Notes: generated from the letters alone by a model not told the origin. Shown: positions 51,030 to 60,533, numbered from the stretch's first letter. The stretch is DNA of 64,000 bases from Amycolatopsis sp. MtRt-6 (GCF_017308975.1 NZ_JADWPD010000028.1:93073-157072), one strand, 5' to 3'. Made by a program: numbers and translations.

Positions 51030-54000
51030 CGATCGCGTCCTCCCCCAGGGTGAGCACCTCGCGCAGCGCGTCGGTGGACAGTTCGGTGAGCCAGGATTCG
51101 CCTTCGCCCACCACCATTCCCGCGAGCGCGCGTTTCTTGGTGATGAGGGTGTCGATGCGGTCTTCGATGGTGCCCGGGCAAAGGAACTTCCGCACCTGGA
51201 CGGTGCGGCCCTGCCCGATCCGGAACGCCCGGTCGGTGGCCTGGTTCTCCACGGCCGGGTTCCACCAGCGGTCCAGGTGCAGCACCTGGCCGGCCGCGGT
51301 CAGCGTGAGCCCGGAGCCGCCGGCTTTGAGCGAGAGCAACAAGATCCGCGGCCCGGCGCCGGACTGGAAGCGGTCCACGATCGCGTCGCGCGCCCCCTTG
51401 GCCAGGCCACCGTGCAGGAATCCGACTTCGGTGCCGAGCCGGTCCGCCAGGTGGGGCACGAGCAGGTGGCCGAATTCGGTGTACTGCGTGAAGCACAGCA
51501 CCCGGTCTCCCGAGGCGAGGATTTCCGCCAGGACCTCTTCGAGGCGGGTGACCTTGCCGGAGCGGTCGCCGATCGGGGAACCGTCGTGCAGCAGGTGCGC
51601 GGGGTGGTTGCAGACCTGCTTGAGCTTCGTGATCGCGGCGAGGACGTTGCCGCGGCGCTTGATGCCTTGGCTGTCCTCGATCTTCTTCATCATCTCCTCG
51701 ACGATCGCGCGGTACAGCGTGCCCTGTTCGCGGGTGAGCCGGTACTCCTGCCGGATCTCGATCTTTTCGGGCAGCTCGGGGACGATCGCGGGATCGGTCT
51801 TCACCCGGCGCAGCAGGTACGGCTGGGTGCGCCGGCGCAGCGCGGCGGCCGCGGCGGTGTCGCCCCGGCGCTCGATCGGGACGGCGAACCGTTGCCGGAA
51901 CTCGAACCTGCTGCCGAGCAGCCCGGGGTTGAGCAGGTCCAGCACCGACCACAGGTCCGCCAGCCGGTTTTCCACCGGCGTGCCGGTGAGCGCGAGCCGG
52001 TGCCCGGCCGGGAACCGGCGCACCGCCTTGGCCGTCGCGGTGTCGGCGTTCTTGATGGCGTGCGCTTCGTCGAGCACCAGGCGTCGCCAGTCGAACGTCT
52101 CGAGCTCGCCGGCGTCGCGGGCGGCGGTGGCGTAGGTCGTGACGACGAGGTCGGCCGCGGCCACCTGCGCGGCGAGCGCGTCCCCGTGCCCGCGCGCACT
52201 GCCGTGGTGGGCGTGGACCCGCAGGCCCGGGGCGAAGTTCGCCGCCTCCCGCTGCCACATGCCGACCAGCGACATCGGGCACAGCACCAGCGTCGGACGG
52301 CGCTCGCCGTCCGCCCGCTCGAGCGCTTCGAGCGCCAGCGTCTGGACGGTCTTGCCGAGGCCCATGTCGTCGGCCAGGCAGGCGCCGAGTCCCAGCGCCG
52401 ACATGAACGCGAGCCAGGCCACGCCCCGCTGCTGGTAGGGGCGCAGCGTGGCCTGGAACGACGGCGGCAGCTCGACCGGCCGCAGCGTCTGCCGGACCCG
52501 CCCGGCCAGGACGTCCCCGACCCAGCCGTCGGCGCGGACGTCGACGACCGGCAGCGGCGTCTCCAGTCCCAAGTGGACTGTTTCCAGCAGCTCGGCCGCG
52601 GTGGGGCGGCGGTTCTGCCGGGCCGGGTCCCGGCGCAGGAACTCGAGACCGGCGCGGAGCCGGTCGGCGTCGACGCTGATCCACCGCCCCCGCAGCCGCA
52701 CCAGCGGTGTCTTCGCCGCGACGAGCCTGCCCAGCTCTTCTTCGCCGATCTCGTCGTCGCCCACCGCGATCGACCAGCGGAACGCGGCGAGCTCGTCGCG
52801 GCCGACCCGGGTGCAGGCGACGACCTGCTCGGCCGGCGTGCTGCGGACGGACAGCCGCAGCCCGAGCCGGCGCCGGCCGTCCCAGGTGGCCGGGAGCTGC
52901 ACTTCGAACCCGGCCTCGATCAGCCGGTTCGCCCCCGAGGTGAGGAAGCGTTCGGCTTCTTCGACGGTCAGGTCGTACTCGGACGGCTGCGTCCGGCGCA
53001 GGGCCGGCGCCAGCACCGGTTCCACCAGCGCGGCCCGGCCCAGTTCGGCGACGAGCAGTCCCCGCGGGTCCCGGACCAGGCCGTTCGCCTCGCCGGACCA
53101 GATCTGCCCGGCCGACAGCAGCAGGCTCGGATCGGCCGTGGCACGCAGGAGGAACTGCAGCTGCCACTTGGTGCCGTCGCCGGTCTGGTCGTCGGGATCG
53201 TCCGCGTCCGGCTGCCGCAGGGTGCGGACCTCGGCCAGCCGGAAGCAGGCCCGGCCGTCGACGACGTCGGTGTCGGCGACCTCGTCCCACTTCGCGACGG
53301 CCTCAGCCAGGACGCGGAGTTCGTCCAGTGGCAGGTCGACGCGGGGATCGCCGCCCTGCAGAGCGGCCAGCCACACCCCGGCCGCGCCCTGGCCCCCACG
53401 CAGGTCGACGGGCGGCTCGGCCCGCGCCAGCCGGTCCCGGACCGCGGCGTCGACCAGGGTGTGCAGGGCATCGGTGCCGAGCGCCCGCGGCGAGGCCCCG
53501 ATGAGCGGCGCGATCTGTTCGGCCCGCCCGACCGGCGGCATGGCCGCCACCAGCGCGTCGAACGCGACGAAGTCCACGCCCTGCAGCACCGGGCGCCACC
53601 GGGCCTCCGCCGCGTCGCCCCGCCGGAGCAGCGTCGGCAGTACCCGACCGCGGCGCACCAGATCCCCGGCCAGGCGGGCAACGGCCTGCAGGTGGGTGAC
53701 CGAAGCGCCGTAGGAGGCGGAGCAGTCGAGGTCGTCCAGCTCGGCCGCGTCCACGACCAACGCGGGCACGGACCACGCCCGCAGCGACGGCGCCGGGCCA
53801 CGTGGCTTGCCGCCTGCCTGCAGCTCGGTGGCGGCGAGCGGCCGGTTCGCCCGCGACGGCAGCAGCAAGGTCACCGAGGTGGGCTTGCCGGGATGCAGAG
53901 CGGTCAGGTCCGAGCTGGAGACGGCGAACGGGTGCGAGAGCGCGATCCGCGTCGAGCGGCTCGACGTGCCCACCGGGCGCCGGTCGTGCTCCGCCCAGAG

Positions 54001-54045
54001 AACCAGGCCGCGGCCCGGAGACCACAGAGCGTGCACGAGGGGCAA
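51022..54045 (-). CDS. SNF2-family helicase/ATPase
   Basis: A 1,007-residue bacterial SNF2 protein (HepA/RapA-like superfamily 2 translocase). An N-terminal SNF2-assoc-type region covers about residues 1-480. The motor follows, with motif I LADDMGLGKTVQTL, Ia VLCPMSLVGMW, II LVLDEAHAIKN, III LALTGTPVENRL, V SLKAGGSGLTLTAAG and VI ATDRAFRIGQ. It would pump along double-stranded DNA or strip proteins from it. A TTG at 54045 has GGAGG 7 bases upstream; a GTG three codons later is possible. It is coupled to the SWIM protein gene downstream, an arrangement I recall as common in actinomycetes. Confidence 0.88.
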   Translation of the reverse strand: MPLVHALWSPGRGLVLWAEHDRRPVGTSSRSTRIALSHPFAVSSSDLTALHPGKPTSVTLLLPSRANRPLAATELQAGGKPRGPAPSLRAWSVPALVVDAAELDDLDCSASYGASVTHLQAVARLAGDLVRRGRVLPTLLRRGDAAEARWRPVLQGVDFVAFDALVAAMPPVGRAEQIAPLIGASPRALGTDALHTLVDAAVRDRLARAEPPVDLRGGQGAAGVWLAALQGGDPRVDLPLDELRVLAEAVAKWDEVADTDVVDGRACFRLAEVRTLRQPDADDPDDQTGDGTKWQLQFLLRATADPSLLLSAGQIWSGEANGLVRDPRGLLVAELGRAALVEPVLAPALRRTQPSEYDLTVEEAERFLTSGANRLIEAGFEVQLPATWDGRRRLGLRLSVRSTPAEQVVACTRVGRDELAAFRWSIAVGDDEIGEEELGRLVAAKTPLVRLRGRWISVDADRLRAGLEFLRRDPARQNRRPTAAELLETVHLGLETPLPVVDVRADGWVGDVLAGRVRQTLRPVELPPSFQATLRPYQQRGVAWLAFMSALGLGACLADDMGLGKTVQTLALEALERADGERRPTLVLCPMSLVGMWQREAANFAPGLRVHAHHGSARGHGDALAAQVAAADLVVTTYATAARDAGELETFDWRRLVLDEAHAIKNADTATAKAVRRFPAGHRLALTGTPVENRLADLWSVLDLLNPGLLGSRFEFRQRFAVPIERRGDTAAAAALRRRTQPYLLRRVKTDPAIVPELPEKIEIRQEYRLTREQGTLYRAIVEEMMKKIEDSQGIKRRGNVLAAITKLKQVCNHPAHLLHDGSPIGDRSGKVTRLEEVLAEILASGDRVLCFTQYTEFGHLLVPHLADRLGTEVGFLHGGLAKGARDAIVDRFQSGAGPRILLLSLKAGGSGLTLTAAGQVLHLDRWWNPAVENQATDRAFRIGQGRTVQVRKFLCPGTIEDRIDTLITKKRALAGMVVGEGESWLTELSTDALREVLTLGEDAIDD

Positions 54046-54302
54046 GGGTCTTCCTCCGGTCCGGGTTCCCCGCCGATCGTCGCACGACGGGGCCCGGCCG
54101 CCGCCGCCGGCGGGATGTTCACCGGGCCGCGGTCACCGTCCGGCCCGACCTCGAAAGCCGGTACCGGCACCGGCCGGCCTGTTCGCCGAGTATCGCGACC
54201 GAAGCCGGGCGGCGCCGCGGGCCACGCTGTCGACCCACGCCGGCTCGGGGCTGCGGCACGAGCCCGGCCGCCCGGCGCGGGCGGGGGTCGGCGCAACCCG
54301 CG

Positions 54303-55481
54303 TCAACGCAGCGCGGCCTGGATCCGCGCGGCGCGTTCCGGGGCCGCCGGCAGGTCCGGCGTACAGAACTCCGTGACCATCGCCAGGATCCGGCGGGACG
54401 CCGCGGCGGGCGAGGCCGTCAGGTCGGGGCTCGACGCGACCGTGATCCCCCGCGTGCCGGCCGCGTCGCTCATGCTCCACGTGTTGTACCCGGGCACGTC
54501 TCCGCCGTGGCCCCAGACATCGGGGGCGCCGGGACCGCAGATCCCGGACAGGGAAATGCGCATCAGCCCGAGCCCGTAGCCGACCAGCCCGCCCTCGCCC
54601 GGCCACGGCACCGTGGTCTTCATCTGCGCCAGCACGTCGGCCGGCAACAGCTCGCCGCCGACCAGCGCGTGGAAGAAGCGGTTCAGGTCTGCCGCGCTCG
54701 AAATGATGTTGCCCGCGCCGAAGTAGCGGCTGAAGTTGTAGACGGTGACGTCCGTCAGCCCCCGCGGCGCCGGGTAGAGCTGCTCGTACCCGCGGAGGGC
54801 CGGGCGCGGGACCCACGGGAAGTCCCGCGGCAGGAAGGTGTCCGCCAAGCGCAGCGGCCCGGTGATCCAGTCGGCGAGCACCTGCTCGAACTCCCGGCCG
54901 GTGAGCTTCTCCACCAGCAGGGCCAGCACGTTGTAGCCGGTGTTGGAGTACGCCCAGCTCGTGCCCGGCGGGAACAGCAGCGGCTGCACGGTGCTGCCGT
55001 GGATCGCCTCGACTTCGCCGAAGTGCACGAAGCGTTCGGTGTCCACTTCCTCGGCGGTGGTCCAGGTGTACTGCGGCGCCAGGTCCCGGGGCACGCCACT
55101 GGTGTGCTGCAGCAGCTGCCGCACGGTGATCGGCTCCGGGTACGGCAGCAGGCCGGGCAGGTACTTCGCGATCGGGTCGTCCAGCCGCAGCCTGCCCTTC
55201 GCGGCGAGCTTGAGCACGAGCGTCGCGGTGAACGTCTTGGACACGCTGCCGATGCGGAACCGCCCACCGGTATCGGGTTTCGCCCCGGTGACGACGTCGG
55301 CGACCCCGGCCCGCCCCCGCCACCGCCCACCCGGATCCGCCGCGACGGCGATCATCCCGACGTTCCCGGCCTGCACGGCGACGTCCAACGCGGTTTGCCG
55401 CGAGTCCGGTTCCGCGGCGGCGGTACCGGTGCCGCCGGCCAGCAGCACGGCGCAAGCGGCGGAGACGACCAGTCGACGCAT
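54303..55481 (-). CDS. Secreted class C beta-lactamase-fold serine hydrolase
   Basis: A 392-residue exported enzyme of the beta-lactamase/D-Ala-D-Ala carboxypeptidase family (PF00144). The start at 55481 gives a signal peptide (MRRLVVSAACAVLLAGG, then AAAEP). The active-site motif SxxK is IGSVSKTFTA at about residue 80, YxN is in SWAYSNTGYNVL, and HGGDVPGY is the third motif (KTG/HxG). FGAGNIISSAADLNRFF is typical of the carboxypeptidase/esterase group. It probably trims peptidoglycan peptides or hydrolyses esters; resistance to beta-lactams is not implied. It stands alone, with a truncated MarR gene upstream on the same strand. Confidence 0.86.
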   Translation of the reverse strand: MRRLVVSAACAVLLAGGTGTAAAEPDSRQTALDVAVQAGNVGMIAVAADPGGRWRGRAGVADVVTGAKPDTGGRFRIGSVSKTFTATLVLKLAAKGRLRLDDPIAKYLPGLLPYPEPITVRQLLQHTSGVPRDLAPQYTWTTAEEVDTERFVHFGEVEAIHGSTVQPLLFPPGTSWAYSNTGYNVLALLVEKLTGREFEQVLADWITGPLRLADTFLPRDFPWVPRPALRGYEQLYPAPRGLTDVTVYNFSRYFGAGNIISSAADLNRFFHALVGGELLPADVLAQMKTTVPWPGEGGLVGYGLGLMRISLSGICGPGAPDVWGHGGDVPGYNTWSMSDAAGTRGITVASSPDLTASPAAASRRILAMVTEFCTPDLPAAPERAARIQAALR

Positions 55482-55536
55482 GATTCCCCCCGGTGTCTGC
55501 GGACCCGGCAACGGTAGCGCACCCGGGCGGACGGCA

Positions 55537-55965
55537 TCACCGCTTCGTGAGCAACCGGGTCTGCGCACGCAAGACGTCGATCGTGCGCGTCACCCAGTCC
55601 GCGATCACCGCCTGCTCGGCCGGGGTGTAGCGGCCGCTCAGCTCGGCCATGGCCGCGTCGAGGCCGGCGAAGACCTTTCCGAACGCTCCGGGCACGGCCG
55701 TGATCACGAGCCGGCGGCGGTCGGCCGGGTCCGGTGCGCGGTGGGCGAGCCCCGCGCGCTCGAGCCGGTCGACCAGCCCCGTCACCGCGCCCGGGGTGAG
55801 GCCGATCTGCTTGGCCAGGTCCCCCGCCGACATCGAACCGGCGGCCGCGATCATCGCGAGGGCGCGCTGGTCCACCGCCGTCACGCCCAGGCTCGCGCCC
55901 ACCGCTTCGTGGAACGGCGACCTGAGGCGAGCACTGGAAGTGCCGAGCTGGACCTGGCGCTGCTA
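55537..55965 (-). pseudogene. 5'-truncated MarR-family regulator gene
   Basis: The winged helix and C-terminal helices are intact (AGDLAKQIGLTPGAVTGLVD, RLERAGLAHRAPDPADRRRL). MarR-like sequence extends upstream of the first usable GTG (55902) as QLGTSSARLRSPFHEAVG until an in-frame stop at about 55965. There it meets the plus-strand membrane-protein fragment. The normal first 25-30 residues are missing. A 121-residue product from GTG 55902 could still be made, but it would lack part of the dimer interface. Confidence 0.6.
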
Positions 55966-56455
55966 CGCCGGCAACTGGCGGCCCATCGTGGGCCTGTCGT
56001 CGATCGCCTCGATCCAGCGGTTGTTCGTGGTCAACTGGACTGGGCAGATCCCCCACGGCGCCGCCCTCGCCTCCGAGGTCGTCGTCCTGGCCGCCCGGAT
56101 CGTCCTGGTGGTCCTGCTCTGGCGCCTCGCAATGCGCGGACTGACCCTCCGCTGGAGCGCGGGCCGGGCGTTCGCGCGCAAGCACTGGCGCAGCCTGCTG
56201 TGGCAGAGCGCGTTCCTCGGCGCGGCCGTCCTCGTCTTCGAAGTCCTGGCCGAACACGTCCTGGCGACGCTGCTACCCGAGCCCGCCCGGCAGACTTACC
56301 TCGCCGTCCTGCTGTTCCTGAAGAACCCCACGGTGATCGCGTTGACGCTCGTCTGGGGGATCGGCTTGGTCCGCCAGGTCTTCCGCGTGCGTCCCGCCGC
56401 CGAGCCGGGCGCCGCGGAGCCGTCTCGGCCACGACCGTCCACTATGGACCGGTAG
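55940..56455 (+). CDS. Probable truncated membrane protein
   Basis: Up to 171 residues from a GTG at 55940, with three clear membrane segments (ALASEVVVLAARIVLVVLLW, SAFLGAAVLVFEVLAEHVLA, NPTVIALTLVWGIGLV) and a basic, proline-rich tail. I do not recognise the family. The plausible N-terminal part (YAGNWRPIVGLSSIASIQ) starts exactly where the opposite-strand MarR gene breaks off, so this gene has probably lost its own 5' end. It stops 6 bases before copy B of the HNH repeat. It may be a remnant rather than a working gene. Confidence 0.5.
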   Translation: MPSWTWRCYAGNWRPIVGLSSIASIQRLFVVNWTGQIPHGAALASEVVVLAARIVLVVLLWRLAMRGLTLRWSAGRAFARKHWRSLLWQSAFLGAAVLVFEVLAEHVLATLLPEPARQTYLAVLLFLKNPTVIALTLVWGIGLVRQVFRVRPAAEPGAAEPSRPRPSTMDR

Positions 56456-56607
56456 AACCTCGGGCGGCGAGAAGAGGTGGCTGGGTTTCAAGCACGGCTT
56501 CGCCGTGGCGTGGTTTTCGGTGTTCTCGGGTGCGGACAGCGGCTTTACCTTTTGTTCCCACCGTATCGAGTGATGACCCTGTGTTCGATCGCCGGTAACT
56601 TGGAGAC

Positions 56608-57837
56608 ATGACCAACGACGCGGCTCTCTCCTCCGAGGCGGTGGCTCTCGCCGACCGCCTCAGTGAGCTAGTCGCGTCGATGCGGTCCGCTGAGGCCGAA
56701 CTTGGTGCGGTGCTGGTGGAAATCGAGCAGCGGGGGGTGATGGAGCTGTTCGGCTACCGCTCCGCCGCCCGCCTGCTGGAGCATCTGGCCGATATGCCGA
56801 AGCCGGCTACGGAACGGCTGATCAAACGCGCCCGCCTGCTCAACCCCGGCCGCAACCTCGACGGCAGCCCCATCCCCGCACTCGCGCCCGCCACCGGCGC
56901 TGCCGCCCGCGCCGGGCGGTTGAGCAACCCGATGATCGACGTGATCACCAACGTCCTGACCCAGGTCCCGCCCGAGCATGGCGTGAGTGCCGAGGCCAAC
57001 CTGCTGGCTTTCGCCGAGGAGGCCGGGCACAAGCAGGTCGCCGCCCTCGGCGCCCGCATCCTCGCCCACCTCGTCCCCGACGGGCCCGCCCCCGACGACA
57101 CCGAACCCGCCGCCCCGACCCGGGAGCTGTTCCTGCGCCGCAAAAGAACCGGCATCTGGGAACTGAGCGGCCGGTTCGACGATGAGACAGGCACCCGCGC
57201 CCACGCGTTGCTGGATGCCCTGGCCGAGCGCCGCACCGGCGACGAGGGTCCCGACTTTCGCACCACCCCGCAGCGTTACGGGGATGCCTTCTCCGATGCC
57301 GTCGACCTGGCTCTGAATTCTCCGGAGTTGCCGATGCAGGCCGGAGAACGCGCCCACCTCATGGTCGCCGTGTCATTGGAAGACCTGAAATCCGGCGTCG
57401 GCAAGGCCACCCTCGGCGACACCGGCGCCATGACCGCCGCCGAAGCGCGGGTGCACGCCTGCGACGCCATGATCATCCCCGCAGTCCTCGGCGACAAAAG
57501 CGAACCCCTCAACCTCGGCCGCCTCCGCCGCCTCATCTCCGCCGGACTCCGCCGCGCCCTCTTCCTCCGCGACCGAGGCTGCGCGTTCCCGGGCTGTCAT
57601 CGGCCACCCCGGCACTGTCAAGGTCACCACATCCGGCACTGGGCAGACGGCGGCCCCACAGATCTCACCAACCTGGTGCTGATGTGCGCCCACCACCACC
57701 GGCTCCTGCACCGCTCCGGCTGGGAAGTCCGCATCGCCACCGACGGCCTGCCGGAGTTCCTGCCACCGGTATTCATCGACCGACGCCGCAAACCAAGGCG
57801 CAACAACCTCCACGAACCACTCCCATTCACAGCATGA
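56608..57837 (+). CDS. DUF222-HNH endonuclease (13E12 family), copy B
   Basis: A 409-residue protein, the same length as copy A and differing at about 21 residues by my count; most changes are conservative and none hits the HNH metal site. DUF222 is marked by ELFGYRSAARLLEHLADMP and SGRFDDETGTRAHALLDALA. The nuclease core is GCAFPGCHRPPRHCQGHHIR with HWADGGPTDLTNLVLMCAHH. Intact frames in both copies argue that the encoded activity is maintained. The start context (CTTGGAGACATG) is identical in both copies. It is flanked by a truncated membrane-protein gene and an aldo/keto reductase pseudogene. Confidence 0.88.
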   Translation: MTNDAALSSEAVALADRLSELVASMRSAEAELGAVLVEIEQRGVMELFGYRSAARLLEHLADMPKPATERLIKRARLLNPGRNLDGSPIPALAPATGAAARAGRLSNPMIDVITNVLTQVPPEHGVSAEANLLAFAEEAGHKQVAALGARILAHLVPDGPAPDDTEPAAPTRELFLRRKRTGIWELSGRFDDETGTRAHALLDALAERRTGDEGPDFRTTPQRYGDAFSDAVDLALNSPELPMQAGERAHLMVAVSLEDLKSGVGKATLGDTGAMTAAEARVHACDAMIIPAVLGDKSEPLNLGRLRRLISAGLRRALFLRDRGCAFPGCHRPPRHCQGHHIRHWADGGPTDLTNLVLMCAHHHRLLHRSGWEVRIATDGLPEFLPPVFIDRRRKPRRNNLHEPLPFTA

Positions 57838-57848
57838 ACACGGGAAAA

Positions 57849-57874
57849 GGCCCGCAGCCCCACGGCTACGGGCC
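57849..57874 (+). terminator. Hairpin after HNH gene, copy B
   Basis: GGCCCGCAGCC and GGCTACGGGCC, with a 4-base loop, 11 bases past the stop. It has the same stem as the hairpin after copy A. Confidence 0.7.
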
Positions 57875-57904
57875 CACACCCACGAGCACACCAGCTCGAC
57901 ACGA

Positions 57905-58550
57905 CTTCGGCACAGGCTCTGGGGCGTCGGCGTCGGCGTCGAGCAGGCCTTCCGCCCACAACTCGCCGGGGCAGGGGCGTGGCCAGAGCCGCCGCGGCCG
58001 CCCGGATCTCCGTCTGCGTGCGGGCTCCGACGACCGCCGCCGTCACCGCCGGGAGGGTGGTTCCGTGGTGGGTGGCGCCGTCCGGCACGTCCTGGCCGGC
58101 CGGCAGCCCGGAGTTGAACATCCCGGCGGCAACCACCTCGACACCGGGCACACAGCTGGAGCAGCTCCGCCGGCTGCTCCAGCAGCGTGTGGCGGCCCGC
58201 GAGCAATAGCGATGTCCACATCGGACCGCGGACGAACCGGACGGGCAGCCGCCACTGGTTCACCTCCTCCCAGACCGTCCACCCGGCCGAGGTGCCGGAC
58301 GCCGTCCCACTCCCGGCGTCGGGTCGCCGGGACCACGAACCCCTCGTCGCCGGGCCGGCCGGGTCCGGGACCAGCAGCCGGCCGACCTTGGTGAACAGCC
58401 CGCCGGCGCTCGGCGCGACCCGGCCCGTCGTGCGGCGCGGTGACGAAGAGCCGGATCCCCACCTCCCACGCCACGTCGACCACCGCGCGGGCCTCCCCGT
58501 CGGTCACCTCCGCGTAGCGGCTGCCCGACGGGGAGGTCCCAGCGAAACCC
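57905..58550 (-). pseudogene. Aldo/keto reductase (sugar dehydrogenase type) pseudogene
   Basis: Minus-strand fragments in several frames together spell an aldo/keto reductase of the D-threo-aldose/L-fucose dehydrogenase type. They read VTDGEARAVVDVAWEVGIRL, VGRLLVPDPAG, GFVVPATRRREWD, LLLAGRHTLLEQPAELL, GVEVVAAGMFNSGLPAG and PAVTAAVVGARTQTEIRAAA, ending ELWAEGLLDADADAPE. The active-site block, normally FDTAPHYG, reads FVTAPHDG, so both catalytic Asp and Tyr are gone. It begins right after the dehydratase stop and was probably the last gene of the sugar operon. Copy B of the HNH repeat sits at its 3' end. Confidence 0.75.
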
Positions 58551-58552
58551 GC

Positions 58553-59704
58553 TCAGGCTCCCAAGGCCGGGAGCAGGTGGTAACCGGCGCGGTCGGGCCG
58601 GATGTGGGAACCGTCCGATGCCGGGTCGGGCAGCCGGTGCCCGGCCGCCGCGATGGCCGCCTCGTCGAGGCACACCCCCAGGCCGGGGCCGTCGCCGAGG
58701 ATGAACGCGCCGTCGCCTATTTCGTGCTCCAGGGAGATGCCGACCGGGGGGTGGAGGTCCTGCAGCTCGGTCACCAGGTGGTTGGGCACCGCCGTCGCCG
58801 CGTGCGCCAGTCCCACCGGGGTGGTGCCGATCGGGCTGACCGGCAGGTCGTGGGCGTGGGCGAAGGCGGCAACCCGCAGGAAGTGGGTGACGCCCCAGCC
58901 CGCGGCCGTCTGGACGACGTCGACCGCCCCGGCCGTGATCAGCGGCCGGTGCTGTTCCAGCCCGGTCAGGTTCTCCCCGGTGGCTACCGAGGCGCGGACG
59001 CCGCGGCCGACGGTCGCGTGCCCCTCGACGTCCCAGCGCCGCACCGGTTCCTCGATCCAGGTCAGGTCGAGGGTCCGTTCGAGCTCGCCGACGTGCCGGA
59101 CGGCCTGCTTGCGCGTCCAGTTCTCGTTGACGTCGAGCATCAGGCCCGGACGGGTGCCGCCGCCGGCTTCGACGAGGACGTCGCGGACCAGCGTCAGGCG
59201 GCGCCGGTCGCGGTCGACGTCCAGGCCGCCCTTGAGCTTCGCCGCGCGCAGCCCGTGACCGGCGTACGTCCGGTACAGCTCGGCCAGCTCGTCGTCGTCC
59301 AGCGCGATGTCGAGGCCCGAGGCGTACGCGGGCACGCGGCGGTCCCGGCCGCCGAGCAGCCGCCAGAGCGGTTCGCCGGCCAGCTTCGCCTTGATGTCCC
59401 ACAACGCCGTGTCGAACGCGCCGATGGTGCCGAACACCGCGCCGGCGTGCCCCGCCTTGAACGTCCGGCGCAGCATGCGGTCGTAGAGCGCCGTCACGCC
59501 GCGCGGGTCTTCGCCCTCGATCGCGGCGAAGACGGTCTCCGCCTGCACGTGTGACCCGAGCCCGACGCCGGTGACGCCTTCGTCGGTCTCGACGACGACG
59601 ATCGGCATCCGGACGACACCGCCGGCGTGGACGCCGTTGGCGTCGCCGACCGGGCGGCCCCAGTCCTGGACGGTCGTGAGGGCCCGGAAACCAGTGATGC
59701 GCAT
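58553..59704 (-). CDS. Enolase-superfamily sugar-acid dehydratase
   Basis: A 383-residue enzyme of the mandelate racemase/muconate lactonizing superfamily (PF02746/PF13378). The general base pair KxK is in RAAKLKGGLD at about residue 154. The metal ligands are D in LMLDVNENW, E in TWIEEPV and E in VATGENLTGL. Such enzymes dehydrate sugar acids such as L-fuconate, L-rhamnonate or galactonate. With the mutarotase, FadR-type regulator, importer and decayed sugar dehydrogenase around it, a deoxysugar-acid (L-fucose or L-rhamnose) pathway is the best guess. It follows the permease gene by 1 base, so it is in the same operon. Confidence 0.82.
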   Translation of the reverse strand: MRITGFRALTTVQDWGRPVGDANGVHAGGVVRMPIVVVETDEGVTGVGLGSHVQAETVFAAIEGEDPRGVTALYDRMLRRTFKAGHAGAVFGTIGAFDTALWDIKAKLAGEPLWRLLGGRDRRVPAYASGLDIALDDDELAELYRTYAGHGLRAAKLKGGLDVDRDRRRLTLVRDVLVEAGGGTRPGLMLDVNENWTRKQAVRHVGELERTLDLTWIEEPVRRWDVEGHATVGRGVRASVATGENLTGLEQHRPLITAGAVDVVQTAAGWGVTHFLRVAAFAHAHDLPVSPIGTTPVGLAHAATAVPNHLVTELQDLHPPVGISLEHEIGDGAFILGDGPGLGVCLDEAAIAAAGHRLPDPASDGSHIRPDRAGYHLLPALGA

Positions 59705-59705
59705 T

Positions 59706-60533
59706 TCATCCCTTCGTCGACCCGGCGGTGACCCCGTCGGCGATCTGGCGTTGCAGGAACAGGTAGACGAGCAGCACCGGCACCGCGGCGATCAGCACCC
59801 CCGCGGCGAACGTGGGGATGTCGGCGGAGTACTGCCCGCGCAGCGCGGTCACCCCGACCATCAGTGTGCGGTGCTCGGCGGACGGCATCAGCAGCAGCGA
59901 AATGAGGACGTCGTTCCAGCAGAAGAGGGCGTTGAGCACCCCGACCGACAACAGCGCCGGGGCACCCAGCGGCAGCATGATCCGCCAGTAGACGCCGTAG
60001 AGGGTGGTGCCGTCGACGCGGGCGGCGTCGACGATCTCCGGCGGCACGGCCGCGTAGAAGCTGGTCATCAGGAAGACCGTGAACGGGAGGAACTGCGCCA
60101 CGTAGGCGAGCACCAGCCCGGGGTAGGTGTCGATGAGCCCGGTGCCCGCCATGATCCGCGCGAGCGGGACCATGATCACCTGGAACGGCACGAACAGCGC
60201 GGCGAGGATGCCCAGGAACACCACGGACGACCCGCGGAAGCGCAGTCGGCCGAGCGCGAAGCCGGCCATCGACCCGAGCAGCAGCAGCACCGCCACCGAG
60301 CACACCACGACGACGACCGAGTTGAGGAAGTACCGCGACATCCCCACGCTGGTCCACGCCCTGGCGACGTTGTCCCAGCGCAGCGCGCCGGCCGGGGCGA
60401 ACCGGTCGAGGGTGTATTCGCGGCGGTCCTTCATGGCGACGTTCGCGGTGAACACCAGGGGGTAGATCGTCGCCAGGGCCAGTGCGGCCATCGGGACGGC
60501 GGCGAGCCACTTCGTCAGCCGGGAACCCGGCAT
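59706..60533 (-). CDS. Carbohydrate ABC importer permease (MalG type)
   Basis: A 275-residue inner-membrane subunit of a CUT1 sugar importer. The start is at 60533. It has six hydrophobic segments, and the ABC-interacting EAA loop appears as PPEIVDAARVDGTTLYGVYW at about residue 185. The N-terminal LTKWLAAVPMAALALATIYP is characteristic of MalG-type permeases. It overlaps the first permease by one base (TGATG). Its ATPase is not in the operon and may be a shared MsiK-type protein, as is usual in actinomycetes. Confidence 0.88.
   Translation of the reverse strand: MPGSRLTKWLAAVPMAALALATIYPLVFTANVAMKDRREYTLDRFAPAGALRWDNVARAWTSVGMSRYFLNSVVVVVCSVAVLLLLGSMAGFALGRLRFRGSSVVFLGILAALFVPFQVIMVPLARIMAGTGLIDTYPGLVLAYVAQFLPFTVFLMTSFYAAVPPEIVDAARVDGTTLYGVYWRIMLPLGAPALLSVGVLNALFCWNDVLISLLLMPSAEHRTLMVGVTALRGQYSADIPTFAAGVLIAAVPVLLVYLFLQRQIADGVTAGSTKG

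Larger units (their letters stand above)
56462..57920 (+). repeat. DUF222-HNH repeat, copy B
   Basis: About 1.46 kb matching 15198-16740 in the same orientation, including the leader, the HNH gene and the following hairpin. It lacks the 78 bases found in the leader of copy A; the joint is at CGTGG, a deletion between short direct repeats. Its right end abuts the 3' end of an aldo/keto reductase pseudogene. Confidence 0.85.

Noticed and set aside
54303..55481. Antibiotic-resistance beta-lactamase
   Set aside because: It belongs to the broad class C fold (esterases and D,D-peptidases). The HGG motif and the lack of an AmpR neighbour give no support for resistance.
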